Shown piece by piece: positions 11,935 through 23,427 of a DNA stretch of 64,000 bases. The stretch comes from Pogostemon cablin (lineage: Eukaryota; Streptophyta; Magnoliopsida; Lamiales; Lamiaceae). Below the pieces are notes generated by a model. That model saw nothing but the letters and a program-made list of their open reading frames with translations. It was not told the origin of the DNA and made no database searches. Location: NCBI GenBank assembly GCA_023678885.1, contig CM042985.1:29770465-29834464 (forward strand), read 5' to 3'. Positions within the stretch are counted from its first letter, which is position 1. Every line of letters begins with the position of its first letter. The position numbers were made by a program, and so were the translations under genes.

Positions 11935-13192
11935 ATGTTATATACTTGGGTACAGACTTTATTTGAGATTTTGGGGGTAAGAAAAGTCGATTATCATGCT
12001 ATATACTTGGGTATTCCGACTACAGTTGGGAGATCGAGGGAGACGACTTTTAGGACTCTTGTCAATAGGGTCACCAAAAAGTTGAAGGATTGGAAAGTTA
12101 GAACACTTTCTTTTGCTGGTAAAATCACGTTGATGAAATTTGTGGTTCAAGCTATTCCTACGTATCTCATGTCTTGTTTCAAAATTCCTATGAGTACCCT
12201 GGCAAAAATTGAGGGAGCAATAGCTAGATTCTTATGGGGGCAAAATATGGATGAAAAAAGAGTTCATTGGCTCAAGTGGGAGGTGTTATGCAAACCAAAG
12301 GATGAAGGAGGGTTGGGATTGAGAGATTTGAGACACTTTAATCGTGCTCTATTGGCCAAGCAAGGGTGGAGATTGCTGCAAGATGATGGCTCTTTACTGG
12401 CGAAGGTCCTAAAGGCCAGATATTATCCTAGAGGAAATTTCAGAACTGCTAAGATGGGATATCAATCGAGCTATACTTGGCAAAGTATATTAGAAGGCAG
12501 AAGAGTCCTAGAAGAGGGTTTGGTATGAGTGATTGGTAATGGGGAAGAAGTGATGATCCAAAATGAACCATGGATTTGGGATGAAGGAAATCCATATGTA
12601 AACATGTTGATTGTTGATCCCGATGAGAAACCTAGAGTTTGTGATGTTTGACTTCCAGATGGGAGTGGCTGGGATGTCCCTAAACTTCAAGAACTTTTCT
12701 CTGAAGCTGATGTTGCTCGTATATGCTCTATGCCAGTTGCTAGACCTCATGAAAGAGATTCTATTACTTGGTGTTTATTCTGTCCGTTCAGCATACAACG
12801 AGATCTTGAGACCACCACCTCCAATTGTAGATACTAGTGGCGAAAATGCAAAGTGGAGTAATGTGTGGAGCTTGAAAAATATGCCAAAGATTACCATGTT
12901 TGTTTGGCATGTTATTCATGATATTTTGCCAACTGCCATTAATCTTATTAGCCGTTTTGTTGATATAAATCATATATGCATGAGATGTGGTATTGAGATT
13001 GAAACTATAGACCATGCTTTAAGAGATTGTGGAATGATTCATAACTTCTGGATGATATCTCCTTTTGCTAATTATTTAATAGATGAGCCAATACAAAGTT
13101 GGATTCAGACTATGTTGAAAAAGCTAGATGAAGCTGAAAGAGGTTTACTTGCTACTTATCTATGGATTATTTGGTGGGGGAGAATGAGCTAG
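11935..13192 (+). pseudogene. LINE reverse transcriptase C-terminus and zf-RVT domain, broken
   Basis: The first part (11935-12528) has motifs typical of plant L1 RT C-termini: YLGIPTTVGRSR, LSFAGKITLMK, QAIPTYLMSCFKIP, GGLGLRDL and LAKQGWRLL. It stops at a TGA at 12526-12528, after which the frame is disturbed. A second open part (12611-13192) contains a zf-RVT-like segment with WSNVWSLKNMPKITMFVW and a C-x2-C...H...C pattern (HICMRCG, then DHALRDC). The catalytic YADD region lies upstream of the truncation and is missing. Confidence 0.85.
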
Positions 13193-13318
13193 TCTTCAAG
13201 GGAAAAGAAATCTCACCTGATGAATTGCTACAAAAAGGAGTACGCCACTATCAACAATACTTGGAGGCCTCAATAATGCACGGAATAATGGCAAATATGG
13301 ATAACAAGGATATTCGTT

Positions 13319-13800
13319 AGAATCCTCTTGTAGGTACTATGATAAAGTTGAATATTGATGCATCTATCAGAAGGGGTTATGGAGCAACAATTGCAGGGGT
13401 GGCACGGAATTATAGAGGAGAAGTTCTCTGGTTTTTTGCTGAACTATGCTCTGGAATTTTTTAGGTGGAGGTTGCAGAGGCCTTGGCTTTGGAGAGGGCT
13501 CTTGATATCGCTATAGATCGAGGACATGGGGAGATGATCCTGAAGTCAGATTCACAGGTTGTTGTCAATTCTCTTTTAAAGCAAACTCCAAACTTTTCTT
13601 ACCTTGGTAGGATTTTACGTAATATTCTTAAAAAAGTTTCACGCATGAGGGACATGTCCTATAGTTGGATAAGAAGAAAAGTCAATATGGTGGCTCATAC
13701 CTTAGTTGGTTTTGTTTTCTCTTGTAATTCTCCCTTCTTTTTCATTAATGTTCCTGATGTGGTTGTAAACCTTGTTAAATTTGATATTCAAGCTATATGA
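13319..13800 (+). pseudogene. LINE-borne RNase H domain, broken
   Basis: An RNase H fold of the kind found at the end of plant L1 ORF2 or in RVT_3 proteins. The first strand has NIDASI, the helix has EVAEALALERAL, the next strand has LKSDSQVVVN, and the end has VNMVAHTL. There are stops before the domain (TAG at 13318-13320) and inside it (TAG at 13462-13464). The region is open from 13465 to 13800. It would have removed RNA from RNA/DNA hybrids. Confidence 0.75.
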
Positions 13801-13830
13801 TATAGCCTTTTATTTTAAAAAAAAATTATA

Positions 13831-14069
13831 CTCCCTGCGTCCCGTTTCAATATTTACGTTTCTATTTTGCGCGTCTCATTTCAATGCTTACGTTTTCTTT
13901 TTTAGGAATATGGAACCAATCTAAAAAAATTAATATATCATCCAACACTGATACACCTATCCATTTCACATCAAATATTATATTTTTCCACCCACTATCT
14001 ATTAAAATATAAAACTTTTCAATCAACGTGCAAAAAACAAACGTAAACATTGAAACGGGACGGATGGAG
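13831..14069. mobile_element. Stowaway-like MITE 1
   Basis: Inverted ends CTCCCTGCGTCCCGTTTCAA and its near reverse complement (ending GGGACGGATGGAG), flanked by TA on both sides (13829-13830 and 14070-14071). 239 bp, non-coding. The CTCCCTCCGTCCC end is the mark of Tc1/mariner-type plant MITEs. Confidence 0.88.
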
Positions 14070-14133
14070 TATGTGGTACAATTTTAATGGTTAAGCATTT
14101 ATTAAATATATTAATTATTTTCTTTCTTTTATA

Positions 14134-14341
14134 CTCGCTCTATACCACCTAAAGGTCCTCATTTATTTACTATATTGATCGTCTCATCCAAATGTCATTA
14201 TTTTCCTACTTTTAGTATAAAGGTATTACATGTGACCCACCACTCGGTACTAATACAGGTACCAATTACATATAAAATAATAATACTCCTTAATCTATGC
14301 ACAAAAAAGCAATCGGTGACGTTTGAACGGGACGGATGGAG
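14134..14341. mobile_element. Stowaway-like MITE 2, left end diverged
   Basis: The right end reads GGGACGGATGGAG followed by TA; the left end CTCGCTCTATACC is a diverged copy after TA (14132-14133). 208 bp, non-coding. Confidence 0.7.
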
Positions 14342-14420
14342 TATTAATTAGTTTCCTTATTAACATTTTATTGTTTTAGCATATTAATTCATCTTCAATT
14401 TTAGTTTTTATTATGTATGG

Positions 14421-14663
14421 GTAGGTCTTGCGTGAGACCGTGTCACGTTAGACCATTTTCACTTTTAAAATTGTTATCACTTTCGCTATAAATTATTAAC
14501 ATTTTCACTAAAAAATGTTACCACTTTTTATTTATATTATAATTTGTTCATGGAAGAACATTATTACTTTTTATTAATTTATTATCACTTTTCTTCATAA
14601 AAGTTATCACTATCTGGTCGTCTCACATAAGGACTTACGTGAGACGGTCTCATAAAAGTCTTT
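14421..14663. mobile_element. Short inverted-repeat element (MITE), GTGAGACCGT type
   Basis: The left arm contains GCGTGAGACCGTG and the right arm CGTGAGACGGTCTCAT. The middle is AT-rich with repeats of ATCACTTT. No target duplication could be fixed. Confidence 0.5.
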
Positions 14664-14689
14664 GCGATCATTTATAATATTCTTTGATA

Positions 14690-14922
14690 TTCCCTTCGTC
14701 TCAGGCTAAGAGGGTTATTTAACCATTTTGGTCGTCCCACCCAAAGAGTCTCATTTCCTTTTTTGCACACATGAGACTCACCCTTACCCACTAATACAAT
14801 TAAAATAAGGGACCCCCACACCCACTCATACAACTATCCACTACAAGCCTACACATTAAATAATAACTCCTTAATCCACGTGGCAAAAAGCAAATGAGGT
14901 TCTTAGCATATGACGGAGCAAG
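14690..14922. mobile_element. Stowaway-like MITE 3, degraded
   Basis: Starts TCCCTTCGTCTCAGGCTAAG and ends CTTAGCATATGACGGAGCAA, imperfect inverted copies of each other. Non-coding, about 230 bp. Confidence 0.6.
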
Positions 14923-15437
14923 TATTATTTAAAGATTTAAAAATCATATTATCTTTAAAATTAATAGAATTATATTTTGTATTATTTATTAATGTTATTA
15001 TTTTTCAATATGAAAGTATTATTTTTTTATTAGAAATTCGATTTCACATAAATATTTATTATATTTATATTTTTTCTGTCTTTTTACTTATTAATTAAAT
15101 GTTTTAATTGGATGATTTAACTTTTAATTAATGAGGTTTTTTTATTATTAAAAATAGTATTACGTTTTATTTGTCTTATTACTTATTCATAAAATAGTTT
15201 AATTGTTCGCTAATTATTTTTTCTTGATCATATATCACTATTTCATTAAAAATGTTATCAGTTTTTATTCGTTTTAATACGTGTATGAAATACTTAAATT
15301 GAATGTATATCAATCACTTTCGTTCCTCAATGAAAATCGGACCCAGGTCACTCACTTGTGTGAGGAGTCCGGTGGCCAAGTGGGCTAGCCCATTTGGTTA
15401 ATTCAAACTCAATTATAATCACTTTCCTTTTATGACA

Positions 15438-15690
15438 TAATCTCTTGTGAGACGGGTTATTTGTGAGATGGCCGACCCATCACTAAAGTATGTCTATTGT
15501 ATAAATAAAGTATATTTAATGGCTTGTAAAGTATGTTTTCTAAAATATGTTGGGTTGCATTAAAATATAATTTTAGTGTGTATAATATGATTATTATTAA
15601 CATACCTTAACTACAAATAATCATACTATATTTTTATAATAAGGATACTTTAATGATGAGAAGACATGCCTCAAAAGAAAGTCTCTCTCC
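15438..15690. mobile_element. MITE with CTCTTGTGAGACGGG end, copy 1
   Basis: Starts AATCTCTTGTGAGACGGG and has an interior of repeated AAGTATGT/AACATAC motifs that matches the element at 17931-18170. The right end is worn. Confidence 0.55.
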
Positions 15691-16011
15691 TTTTATATAG
15701 TGTAACTTTTTATTTAATATATTATCATATTCTATATATTTTATCATTATTGTTGGAATAATTCAATTAAATATATATCACTTTTCTTTTATTAAAATAA
15801 CACATTTTATTATAAATGTTACTAATTGTTTATGAATTGGATTAAATTATTCTTTCACGATTATGTAAAACTTTTTATATATTTTTATTATTTCGTAAAA
15901 GTATTAAAAAATTCATTTGATTAATAACGTTTAAATTTATAGAATTAATACAATAAATAAGAATCTTAATGTAATTTTTTGTATCATTTTATAGAATTTT
16001 AAAAAATTAAA

Positions 16012-16013
<2 letters not shown>

Positions 16014-16058
<45 letters not shown>
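16014..16058. repeat. (TA)n microsatellite
   Basis: About 22 uninterrupted TA units. Confidence 0.95.
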
Positions 16059-16064
<6 letters not shown>

Positions 16065-16804
16065 CATATATATGTGTTGTTAATTAATTGTTTAATTGTT
16101 GACTTTTATTTTATATGTTTCATCTTATTATTGATTAGGTTAATTTATTAATGAATTAAGTTAAACTTAATTTTTTTTCTAATTAAAATACTTTCTAAAA
16201 CAAACTATACATAACATAGTACATTTTAATTTTGAAAAATTACTCATAGATACACAATTAATACCCATATTACTGTAAGATACATTAGCTTTAGATAATT
16301 ACTTTCCCATACAAAAGTTATAAATAAAAGGGAGACTTACTATTAGGTGCAATAGATATTAGAATATTACTATTAGATATGTGAACTTAAAATTAATACT
16401 AATAAGTACAAAATTATATTGCACAAATTCGATTTTACCCTTCCTGTTTATTCTCTGCATGTCTACCAAGAAAATTACAACCGATTGTATCATCATTCCA
16501 CTAACCATTTTGTGATTAAAATTATATTTAATTTAATTTTAAAATCAGTCATAATTAATTGTACATAATTTACATCGGATGGATTTTTGAATAAGCTTCA
16601 TGTCTGCACAATTAATGAGTAAGGTTGCACAACAGGCTTTATATCTGCACAATTCGTGTATAAGACTGCACAATATTACTGTTATTAAAAGTGTATTTAT
16701 TTGCTGGAAACAATTTATACATATATACTCCGTATTTATTTGATTTATTTTTGTGCGTAGATTGGTTTGTTATACAACAAATTAAATTGTTGCACAATCT
16801 ATTA

Positions 16805-17045
16805 CTCCCTCCGTCCCCTTGAAATGTATCAATTTCACTATTCCTGACATCTACTTCAAAAGCATCAATTTCATCTATTTAATAAAGAAAATACACAATA
16901 TGACTCACCACTTCCCTCTAATACAATTACCCACCTTATCTATAATAATAATACTCCTTAATTTACGTGCAAAAAAGCAAATAAAGACCTTAGAACCGTC
17001 CACGTGCAAACAACAAATGAATACCTTTCAAGGGGACGGAGGGAG
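16805..17045. mobile_element. Stowaway-like MITE 4
   Basis: Ends CTCCCTCCGTCCCCTTGAAA and TTTCAAGGGGACGGAGGGAG, near-perfect inverted repeats, flanked by TA at 16803-16804 and 17046-17047. 241 bp. Confidence 0.92.
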
Positions 17046-17088
17046 TATATTATTGCACAATATGTTAAATAGTATGCACAATCTATTA

Positions 17089-17383
17089 CTCCCTCCGTCC
17101 CAAGAATACATTCGCGTATTCTTGGGCACGGAGTTTAAGAAAAGTAACTTTTTGGTGGTGTGATGTAAGAAAGAGAAGGGGTATTTTGGGTAATTGAGTA
17201 GAATAAAGTGTATGATATAGTTGACTTTGACTAAATTGTGTGTAAAAAGAAGGTGGCATTTTTGTAATATTGTAGTATTGTAAGGTTATTGATATTGTGT
17301 ATTGTTTCCATTTTTAGGGGGCGAATGTATTCTTGGGACGGACCAAAATGGAAAGGGCGAATGTATTCTTGGGACGGAGGGAG
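17089..17383. mobile_element. Stowaway-like MITE 5
   Basis: Ends CTCCCTCCGTCCCAAGAATA and TATTCTTGGGACGGAGGGAG, TA on both sides (17087-17088, 17384-17385). Near the right end the terminal sequence GCGAATGTATTCTTGGGACG occurs twice, so the end was duplicated. Confidence 0.92.
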
Positions 17384-17930
17384 TATATTCCTGTACAATC
17401 TATTTTTTTAAATACGAAAAATTAATTTTACGTATTGTATTCTTATTACGCGTTGAAATCTTTGATTTCCCTTCTATCTTCAATTTTAAGATTGGAGCTC
17501 TAAATAGATTTTCAACAATTCATTTACTAAAAAAATCAAATATTCCAAATTTTTTTTATGCAACTTATTGATCGGTGAACTATCGTAAAAAATGACGATG
17601 ACATGGTGAGTTTATTCATGGTGTGCAACGACGCTGCGATAGATTAAAAAACATAAATTATGAGTTTATTCGTATTCTGCAACAACGATAGATTAAGAAA
17701 ACATAATAAATATTCACACCTTACAATTTGACCTAAAATTAAGGAAATTAGTTGGGATGTGATATAATAGATAATTAGATAATATATTTATTTTTAAATA
17801 TAATATATTTAATTAAAAGTAGGGTTATATTAGGTATATTATTTTAATATTTTGTATTCAACAGTAATATAATTAGATAAACGTATTTTAGAGTAATAAT
17901 CATCGTTAATATGTATGACAAAATCTCTTG
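17384..17930. other. AT-rich non-coding stretch
   Basis: No gene or transposon end recognised. A short repeat of CAACGA...GATAGATTAA(G)AAAACATAA occurs near 17640 and 17690. Confidence 0.5.
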
Positions 17931-18170
17931 TTAGACGCTATCTTCATGAGACGGTTTGTGAGACGTGTTAAAGTATGTCGATTATTTAAATAAAGTATGT
18001 TAAATAGTTGTTAATGTATGTTTTTTAAAGTATGTTGGATTATGTATTAAAGTATGATGTTAGTGTGTTATAATTTGATTTATTATCGACATACTTTAAC
18101 CACAAATAAGCACACTTTAACCACAAATAAGCATATTTTAGTGACGGGTTGACCCGTCTCACAAGAGACT
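17931..18170. mobile_element. MITE with CTCTTGTGAGACGGG end, copy 2
   Basis: The left end is AATCTCTTGTTAGACG and the right end CCCGTCTCACAAGAGACT, inverted copies. The interior carries AAGTATGTT repeats and two tandem copies of ACTTTAACCACAAATAAGCA. Related to 15438-15690. The minus-strand frame with a Val-Cys-Leu-Phe repeat (18083-18388) is a product of these repeats. Confidence 0.7.
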
Positions 18171-20178
18171 AACTCAATATGTATCTTAGAGTAATTATTC
18201 CTAAATAAAATTCCAATATAACCTTGAACGCACAAAATCCCCAGTTCATTTCTCGTACTCTTCTTCCTCCTCCAGATACGAACATACCTCCTCTCACACC
18301 CCCACATATTCTTCCTGTCCCACCAGATAATGGATTTGAATCTCTCTCTCCTACCTCCGCATCTTCCTCTCACCGATCTTGCTGACAACGACTTTTTGGC
18401 GAATCCCTATGGCGCCGTTTAACCCCTATGAAACCCTAAAGCTTCCCTAAAGCTTCCGTACCCATTCCACCCCAATTCCGACAACAACCTCATTTCGAAT
18501 GCATTATTTAACTGCGAAGTTATTTCCATGACTACTTCACCATAAACGTAAGAATTGTTTACCGCATAGAAGATCCCGCTGGCGGAAAATAGCCATGGCT
18601 GTTCAGAATTGAACGATTGTGCAATGGTAATCTGCGTATCTTTAATCCTATGAGTACGCGTCGAATCATGCTCCTACCCGGAATTCAGATGCCCAAAGTT
18701 TTTAATCCTCTGTAATTTCGCGTCTTCTAAGTGTGTGTAAGTCGTATACTCTTTAAGTATGTCAATCTTTCTCTCTTTGATGAATATCATTTTGCGAAGA
18801 AAGTTGTTTTTTTCTCTTGGGTTTGATAATAAAGATTATGTTGTTGTTACGCTGGATGGAGACAATAAGTTGTGGTGTATAAAATTGAGAGATGATAAGT
18901 GGAAATTAGTGTCTGATGATAGTGAGTGGTGTGGGTGATTAATGATTATGTTGATGTATGAATTTTAAGGGATAGTTTTATGGGGTTAATAGCTGGGGAT
19001 GTACTCTTGTGTTTGATCCAGTGTTTAAGAGGATGACATCTGCCAATGGAATGCTCCATAATGCTACAGAATGTGGGACTGGGAGACTACTTCATCGGAC
19101 CTGGGATGGAAGTGTTTTTCGATCAGTTTACTCATGGTAATCAACGTGCACCCCCACCAGCTTCAAAACGTGCACCCCCACCAGCTTCAAGAAGCACATT
19201 TGTGGTTATTTTCTAAACATGGTAATCATTTGTGCACATCCACTTATTTAAATATTTTCCTCTCGATTGATGCTTTCTCTACGCCGCTATCGCTCTCAAA
19301 GATTAGGTTATTTTTTATGCCTTGTGAGTTTGTTTGTACTTTAACGGAGTATTGTTCATAGATTTCTCTTTTAAGCAAGGTGGATTCTAATTGGAATATT
19401 TCCCAATTAGGCTTAATCAATATTTGGTGGTTGTGTGTACTTTACAGTAGATAGTTAGTTTTCATTTCGTGGTGTTGCGGAAATTTGAAATGGTGATGGA
19501 TGATTAGGTGGTGGAGATGACGTGGAGACGACGAGGAAGTAAAGGGACATTGGAACCTCACTATTTATACGAGTCTGATGCTTTCACTATTTCGTGGTAT
19601 GGCTTTCACGCATTTGCGGTCGTATGCAGCAATCGGAAACCACCGTGACTTGCAGTTGTGTGCTGAAATCGTTGACGCCTGCTCAAGAAAACTATCGATC
19701 CCAATGCAGCGGAGCAGTACGATGGAGGAGATTGATGAGCAGAGTTTAGAGAGGGTTTTCAGGACCAACATATCTTCTTAGTTCTACACTGTCAAGTACA
19801 TATATGTATTGACCAAATTCATTTCTAGATTAAGAGATGGTGTAGTTAGCTAATCATTCTCCTCACATACCAAAGAAATAGTATATCCTCAAAATTCTCC
19901 TGAGTGTTCTTGCGTGCCCACTTTTGCCCCTTTCCATCAATCCCCGAATTTGGCTATAGTTGTTAATTCAATGTGAGTTTGTGTGAATAGGATTGTGAAT
20001 TGATTTTTTTTTCTAAATTTGTTCTTTTTAGATTTGCTTTGTAAGTGTAAATCTAATGCAGTAATATTTGGTAGGTTGTTTAATTTTTTTAACAGATTTG
20101 ATTAATTTGTTTCTCATCTTGTAATGAATTATTCTTAACTATTGTGATTATGAATAAGGTGTTATTGAATATTTTCAG
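18171..20178 (+). other. Possible degraded gene region, partly F-box/DUF295-like
   Basis: Less AT-rich than its surroundings. It contains a 30-codon frame at 18330-18422 starting MDLNLSLLPPPHLPL, a pyrimidine-rich leader-like stretch before it, the DUF295-like piece at 18780-18938, a 16-bp tandem duplication (GTGCACCCCCACCAGC twice, 19145-19185) and a 67-codon frame at 19578-19781 with no recognisable family. These may be remains of one gene. No consistent exon chain could be built. Confidence 0.35.
18780..18938 (+). pseudogene. F-box/DUF295-like fragment
   Basis: A 52-residue open frame with FDNKDYVVVTLDG, NKLWCIKLR and DDKWKLVSDD. Plant F-box proteins with a DUF295 domain (SKIP23-like) have this pattern of a short beta-strand pair with a conserved K-W about 15 residues later, where the domain reads a 'display item then value' repeat. 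No F-box is visible upstream and the frame ends in a TGA. An alternative is a chance frame or a different beta-propeller protein. Confidence 0.35.
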
Positions 20179-20871
20179 TAGTTCTATAGAGTTAAAAGTT
20201 TTTTTTATCCCATAACTATTGAAAACTTTAAATTTTGTCCCAAAAAAGATATTTGTATCGATTTTGTCCCACAACTATTAATTTTGTTTCAATTTTGCCC
20301 AATTTACGCCTGAACCCTAGAATTTCGCCGGAAATTGGTCATGTGCCGCTCACGTGACACATGAATTTGGGGGAATCCGGCGAGGAGGGTGACGTGGACA
20401 TCTGAGCAAAATTGATCCAATAGAATTACCACGTCATTAATTAAACATGTGAGAATTACATTAATTAAATAAATAACAGCAAAAATGTAAATTAATGGGC
20501 AACCCTCAACTTATTCATGGAGATCAACTGCACCCTCGATCTTTTTTTTTTAACATTCAAGCCCTTAAACTTTATTTTATAAATCGATTTGGCCCTTAAT
20601 CTTCTGTTGTTAATTAAAATATTAACACCACTAGATAAGTAGGCCCATGGATAATAATAAAAAAGTTCAGCCCCAAGGATCCAAACAAATCTGTTGTAGC
20701 AGCCGGCGGCGGATATGCAAGCGGATGGATGCACGCATCTGGCGTGGTCGGCACAGCAAGTTCTTCTCATCTCTTCTTTAAGTAGCAATCGACAGAAGTG
20801 GCTATTGAATTCAAATCATATTAAGGCACATGAATGACCCTTTAATAATTAAACAAAACAATAAAGTAGTA

Positions 20872-21348
20872 CCCCCAACTGGCAATGGCATCGGCAGTAT
20901 TGTAGGGCTCCATTGGATCCGGCGGCGCTGGGTTCCTATTAGTCTTGACGGCACAAAACCGGCATCCCCTCGTGCAAGTGTCACCAAGCAACATAATCGT
21001 AGCGGTGGCAATGACATCGCCGCCGCCATTCCAGCATTCACCGATGTTGGGGCACTGAGCTTCCTCGCACACAGTGTTGAGCTTGAGCCTGGAGAGAGAT
21101 TCCTTCACCTCCTCATACTTCTCCCCTTGCGGCGCCCTCTGCCTAACCCATCCAGGCTTCTTCGCATTTGGGTCTTGGCCCGTGTGAGGGCCCATCCCAC
21201 CCAGGTAAGGTGGGCCCGCATGAGTTTTAGGCTCCGATTCTAGACGGAAGTCACACCGTACGATAAAATTTAGGGATTTGGAGTTGTGCGGAGGTTTAAA
21301 GGTGGGAAATGGAGATGGAGGCGCTTTGGAAATACATTGATGGATCAT
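20872..21348 (-). pseudogene. LIP1P: Captured 5' part of plastid lipoyl synthase gene
   Basis: A 168-codon frame (20842-21348); its first 159 residues match the N-terminal part of plastid-type lipoyl synthase, the radical-SAM enzyme that inserts two sulfurs into octanoyl-protein to make lipoyl cofactor. It keeps KKPGWVRQRAPQGEKYEEVK, the auxiliary cluster motif (Cys 94, 99, 105 in NTVCEEAQCPNIGEC) and the radical-SAM motif (Cys 125, 129, 132 in CTRGCRFC), with DPMEP after it. After ASWG the frame turns into nine unrelated residues and stops. The full enzyme is about 370 residues, so most of the barrel is missing and no activity is expected. The fragment is intron-less and lies between transposon arms, hence captured. 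Confidence 0.92.
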
Positions 21349-21937
21349 GTTTGGTCTTCTTCTTTAACAGTAATTTTCTGAGTGATTGGATTGTTTTATC
21401 ATGAATTTGTAAGGGCGGAGGGCACGAGGATGATGATTCGTGTTTCCGCCATTGTAATCCTTGTCTTCCTACTTTGGGCTACTTTGGGCTGTTAGAAAAA
21501 TCAGCATCTGCACTCTCCACGGCTGAGTCCGACGGCGGCGACGTCGGTTCACAGTAGCTGTTTCCGACGGACAGCGGTGCCAGTGAGAAGTAGTGCTGAC
21601 GGAGGGTTCGCGTCTTTACGACCAGCGCCGACAGTGTGTGGCTAGACGTTGGCAGGACTGGTGGTCGTCGGCGAGAGACGAGACTAGCTGGCGTCGCAAT
21701 GTCGATGGATTCCTGCAGCGGCGGATCTCAGGCTGTCACTGGTGGTTGCAGATGGTGATGGAATGGGTAGCGGCGGTTCGCTGCTTCGAAGCGATGAAGA
21801 AGAATGTTAATTCCGACTGAAATTTTAATATTTTAATTAACAATTACAGCTGAAATTCTTTATTTCTAACAGTGGGGCCCACCTATATTGAGTGGTGTTA
21901 ATATTTTAATTAACAAAATGCAGTTTTGATCTTCTAC

Positions 21938-23191
21938 TAGGGGTGTTAATACGGGCCGAGCCCGCCGGCCCGAACCATTTAAACCTGAAAATTACAGGGT
22001 TAGGTTCATATATATAGTGGACCGTTTAATACAGGTCCTTTCTGGCCCGGACCGACAAGCCCGTGGTCTAAATGGTCTAGCCCGCCGGTTTTCCGGGCCA
22101 GCCCGCCAGCCCTTTATATTTTTTAATTACTATTACAAATCATACATGATAGATTTTCTTTCCCAAGCCCAGGCCCAATTAAAATTAGGTTTTTAACCTG
22201 TAGCCGTTATCTTGTATCTCTGCGTCTCCTCATCCCACAAAATGAAAATCTGCACTGCTACTTGCTAGCCTTTTCATCGCTTGCTCTCTTGCTTCCTTCT
22301 TCTATTGCTCTCCTATCGTCGATTCCTTTTCAATTTCAGGTATTACCAGATCTTTTTTTTTTTAATATGCATGAGATTGGTCACATGGTTGAAGACTTGT
22401 TTCCGAAAGTAAGCAAATCTGTCTTAGATTCCAAAAGCATAATTAATGCTAATTTTGTTTTGTCATCTAATATTTCTATATCAGTTGAATTATTCCTTCA
22501 TCTTAGAAAAATATTATAAAAAAAATTATATTATTACTAAAAAATATACTCTATATATTATTGAATAACTCTTTTCAGTTTTCTAGTTTGGAAAGCCTCA
22601 TTAAAAATATTTGGAACAAATATTCTATTTGAATATTTTTAAAATCAATTGAATCTTACCGTGTATCTATTCTATTCATAATTATTGGATAGTTGGCCGG
22701 ATTATTATCCCATAATTTTGCTTAGCAGATTCAAAAGACTAAATTAAGTCAGATATAGCTCAATTAAGTTTTAATTATTTATTTAAAAGTCAGATATAGA
22801 TTGCCCTAAACATATATTTCAAAAATAGTTTAATTACACCAAATGCTAAAGAAGGAACAAATATTTAAATTTAATGTTGGAGTGGGAATGCATGAAGTTT
22901 GGAATTTACTTTTTTATATTCGATCTTTTAAGGTAATGTTTGATTGTTATGTATTTGGATGAATTGTATGAATCATACTTTGAATTTAAGTTTGAATTTT
23001 GTTTTGTGTTTTTTTTTTCTTTTTTAGTGGCCCGTTAGTAGCCCGTTTAGCCCGCAAACCGTTAGGGTTAGGTTTAGGTCCGGACTATTAGCAAACCGTT
23101 TAAAGTGGACCGCATAAACCGTGGCCCGTTTAGCCCGTGGACCTATAGGTCTAGACCTGTAGGTTTAGGGTTGGCCCGTTTAACACCCCTA
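21938..23191. mobile_element. hAT-like element inside the inner Pack-MULE
   Basis: Ends TAGGGGTGTTAATACGGG and CCCGTTTAACACCCCTA, with dense short repeats of GGCCCG/GCCCGTTTA just inside each end. The flank on the right is CTTCTAAC and on the left CTTCTAC, an 8-bp duplication with one base lost. 1254 bp, no transposase frame seen; the middle is AT-rich. Confidence 0.82.
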
Positions 23192-23427
23192 CTTCTAACA
23201 AAAGATTAAGGGCCAATTTAATTTATAAAAGAAAGTTTAAAGGCTTGAATGTTAAAAAAAAAAAGATAGAGGGTGCAGTTAATCCCCATGAATAAGTTGA
23301 GGGGCCAAGATGACCTTTTTTCCCTAAATTAATTAAGGAAAAAACTAATTTAAATAACGTAAAATTAATTAAAATCCCTAATCAACTGACTCAACTCCAT
23401 TAGGATTCAACTCCATTAAGTTTCAGA

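Larger units (their letters stand above)
11880..13826 (+). mobile_element. 5'-truncated L1-type LINE
   Basis: Only the 3' part of a plant L1 is left: the C-terminal part of reverse transcriptase, a zf-RVT domain and an RNase H domain, ending in a short A run (13817-13825) after a short 3' tail. 5' truncation is usual for LINEs. The left edge contains a direct duplication (11897-11952 and 11955-12012, sharing GGGGGTAAGAAAAGTC). A Stowaway-like MITE lies immediately beyond the A tail. Confidence 0.85.
14923..16804. other. AT-rich non-coding stretch
   Basis: Very AT-rich, with no convincing coding frame. It holds one MITE (15438-15690), a TA microsatellite (16014-16058) and, from about 16560, scattered TGCACAA motifs. 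The 62-residue frame at 14910-15098 is low-complexity and not believed. Confidence 0.6.
20480..23325. mobile_element. Inner inverted-repeat element with lipoyl synthase fragment (inner Pack-MULE)
   Basis: The arms are about 130 bp. The left has CCCTCAACTTATTCATGG, TGCACCCTCGATC and GGCCCTTAATCTTCTGTT (20496-20615); the right has the reverse complements (about 23200-23315). It sits inside the outer MULE, since the outer ends lie on both sides. The exact ends and target duplication are worn. It carries a gene fragment (20872-21348), GC-rich sequence of unknown origin (21420-21830) and a hAT-like insertion (21938-23191). Confidence 0.8.

Noticed and set aside
12611..13192. Independent gene with a zinc-finger-like motif
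   Set aside because: It is the zf-RVT part of the LINE, in line with the RT before and the RNase H after.
18083..18388. Minus-strand frame with a Val-Cys-Leu-Phe repeat
   Set aside because: The repeat comes from tandem copies at a MITE end.
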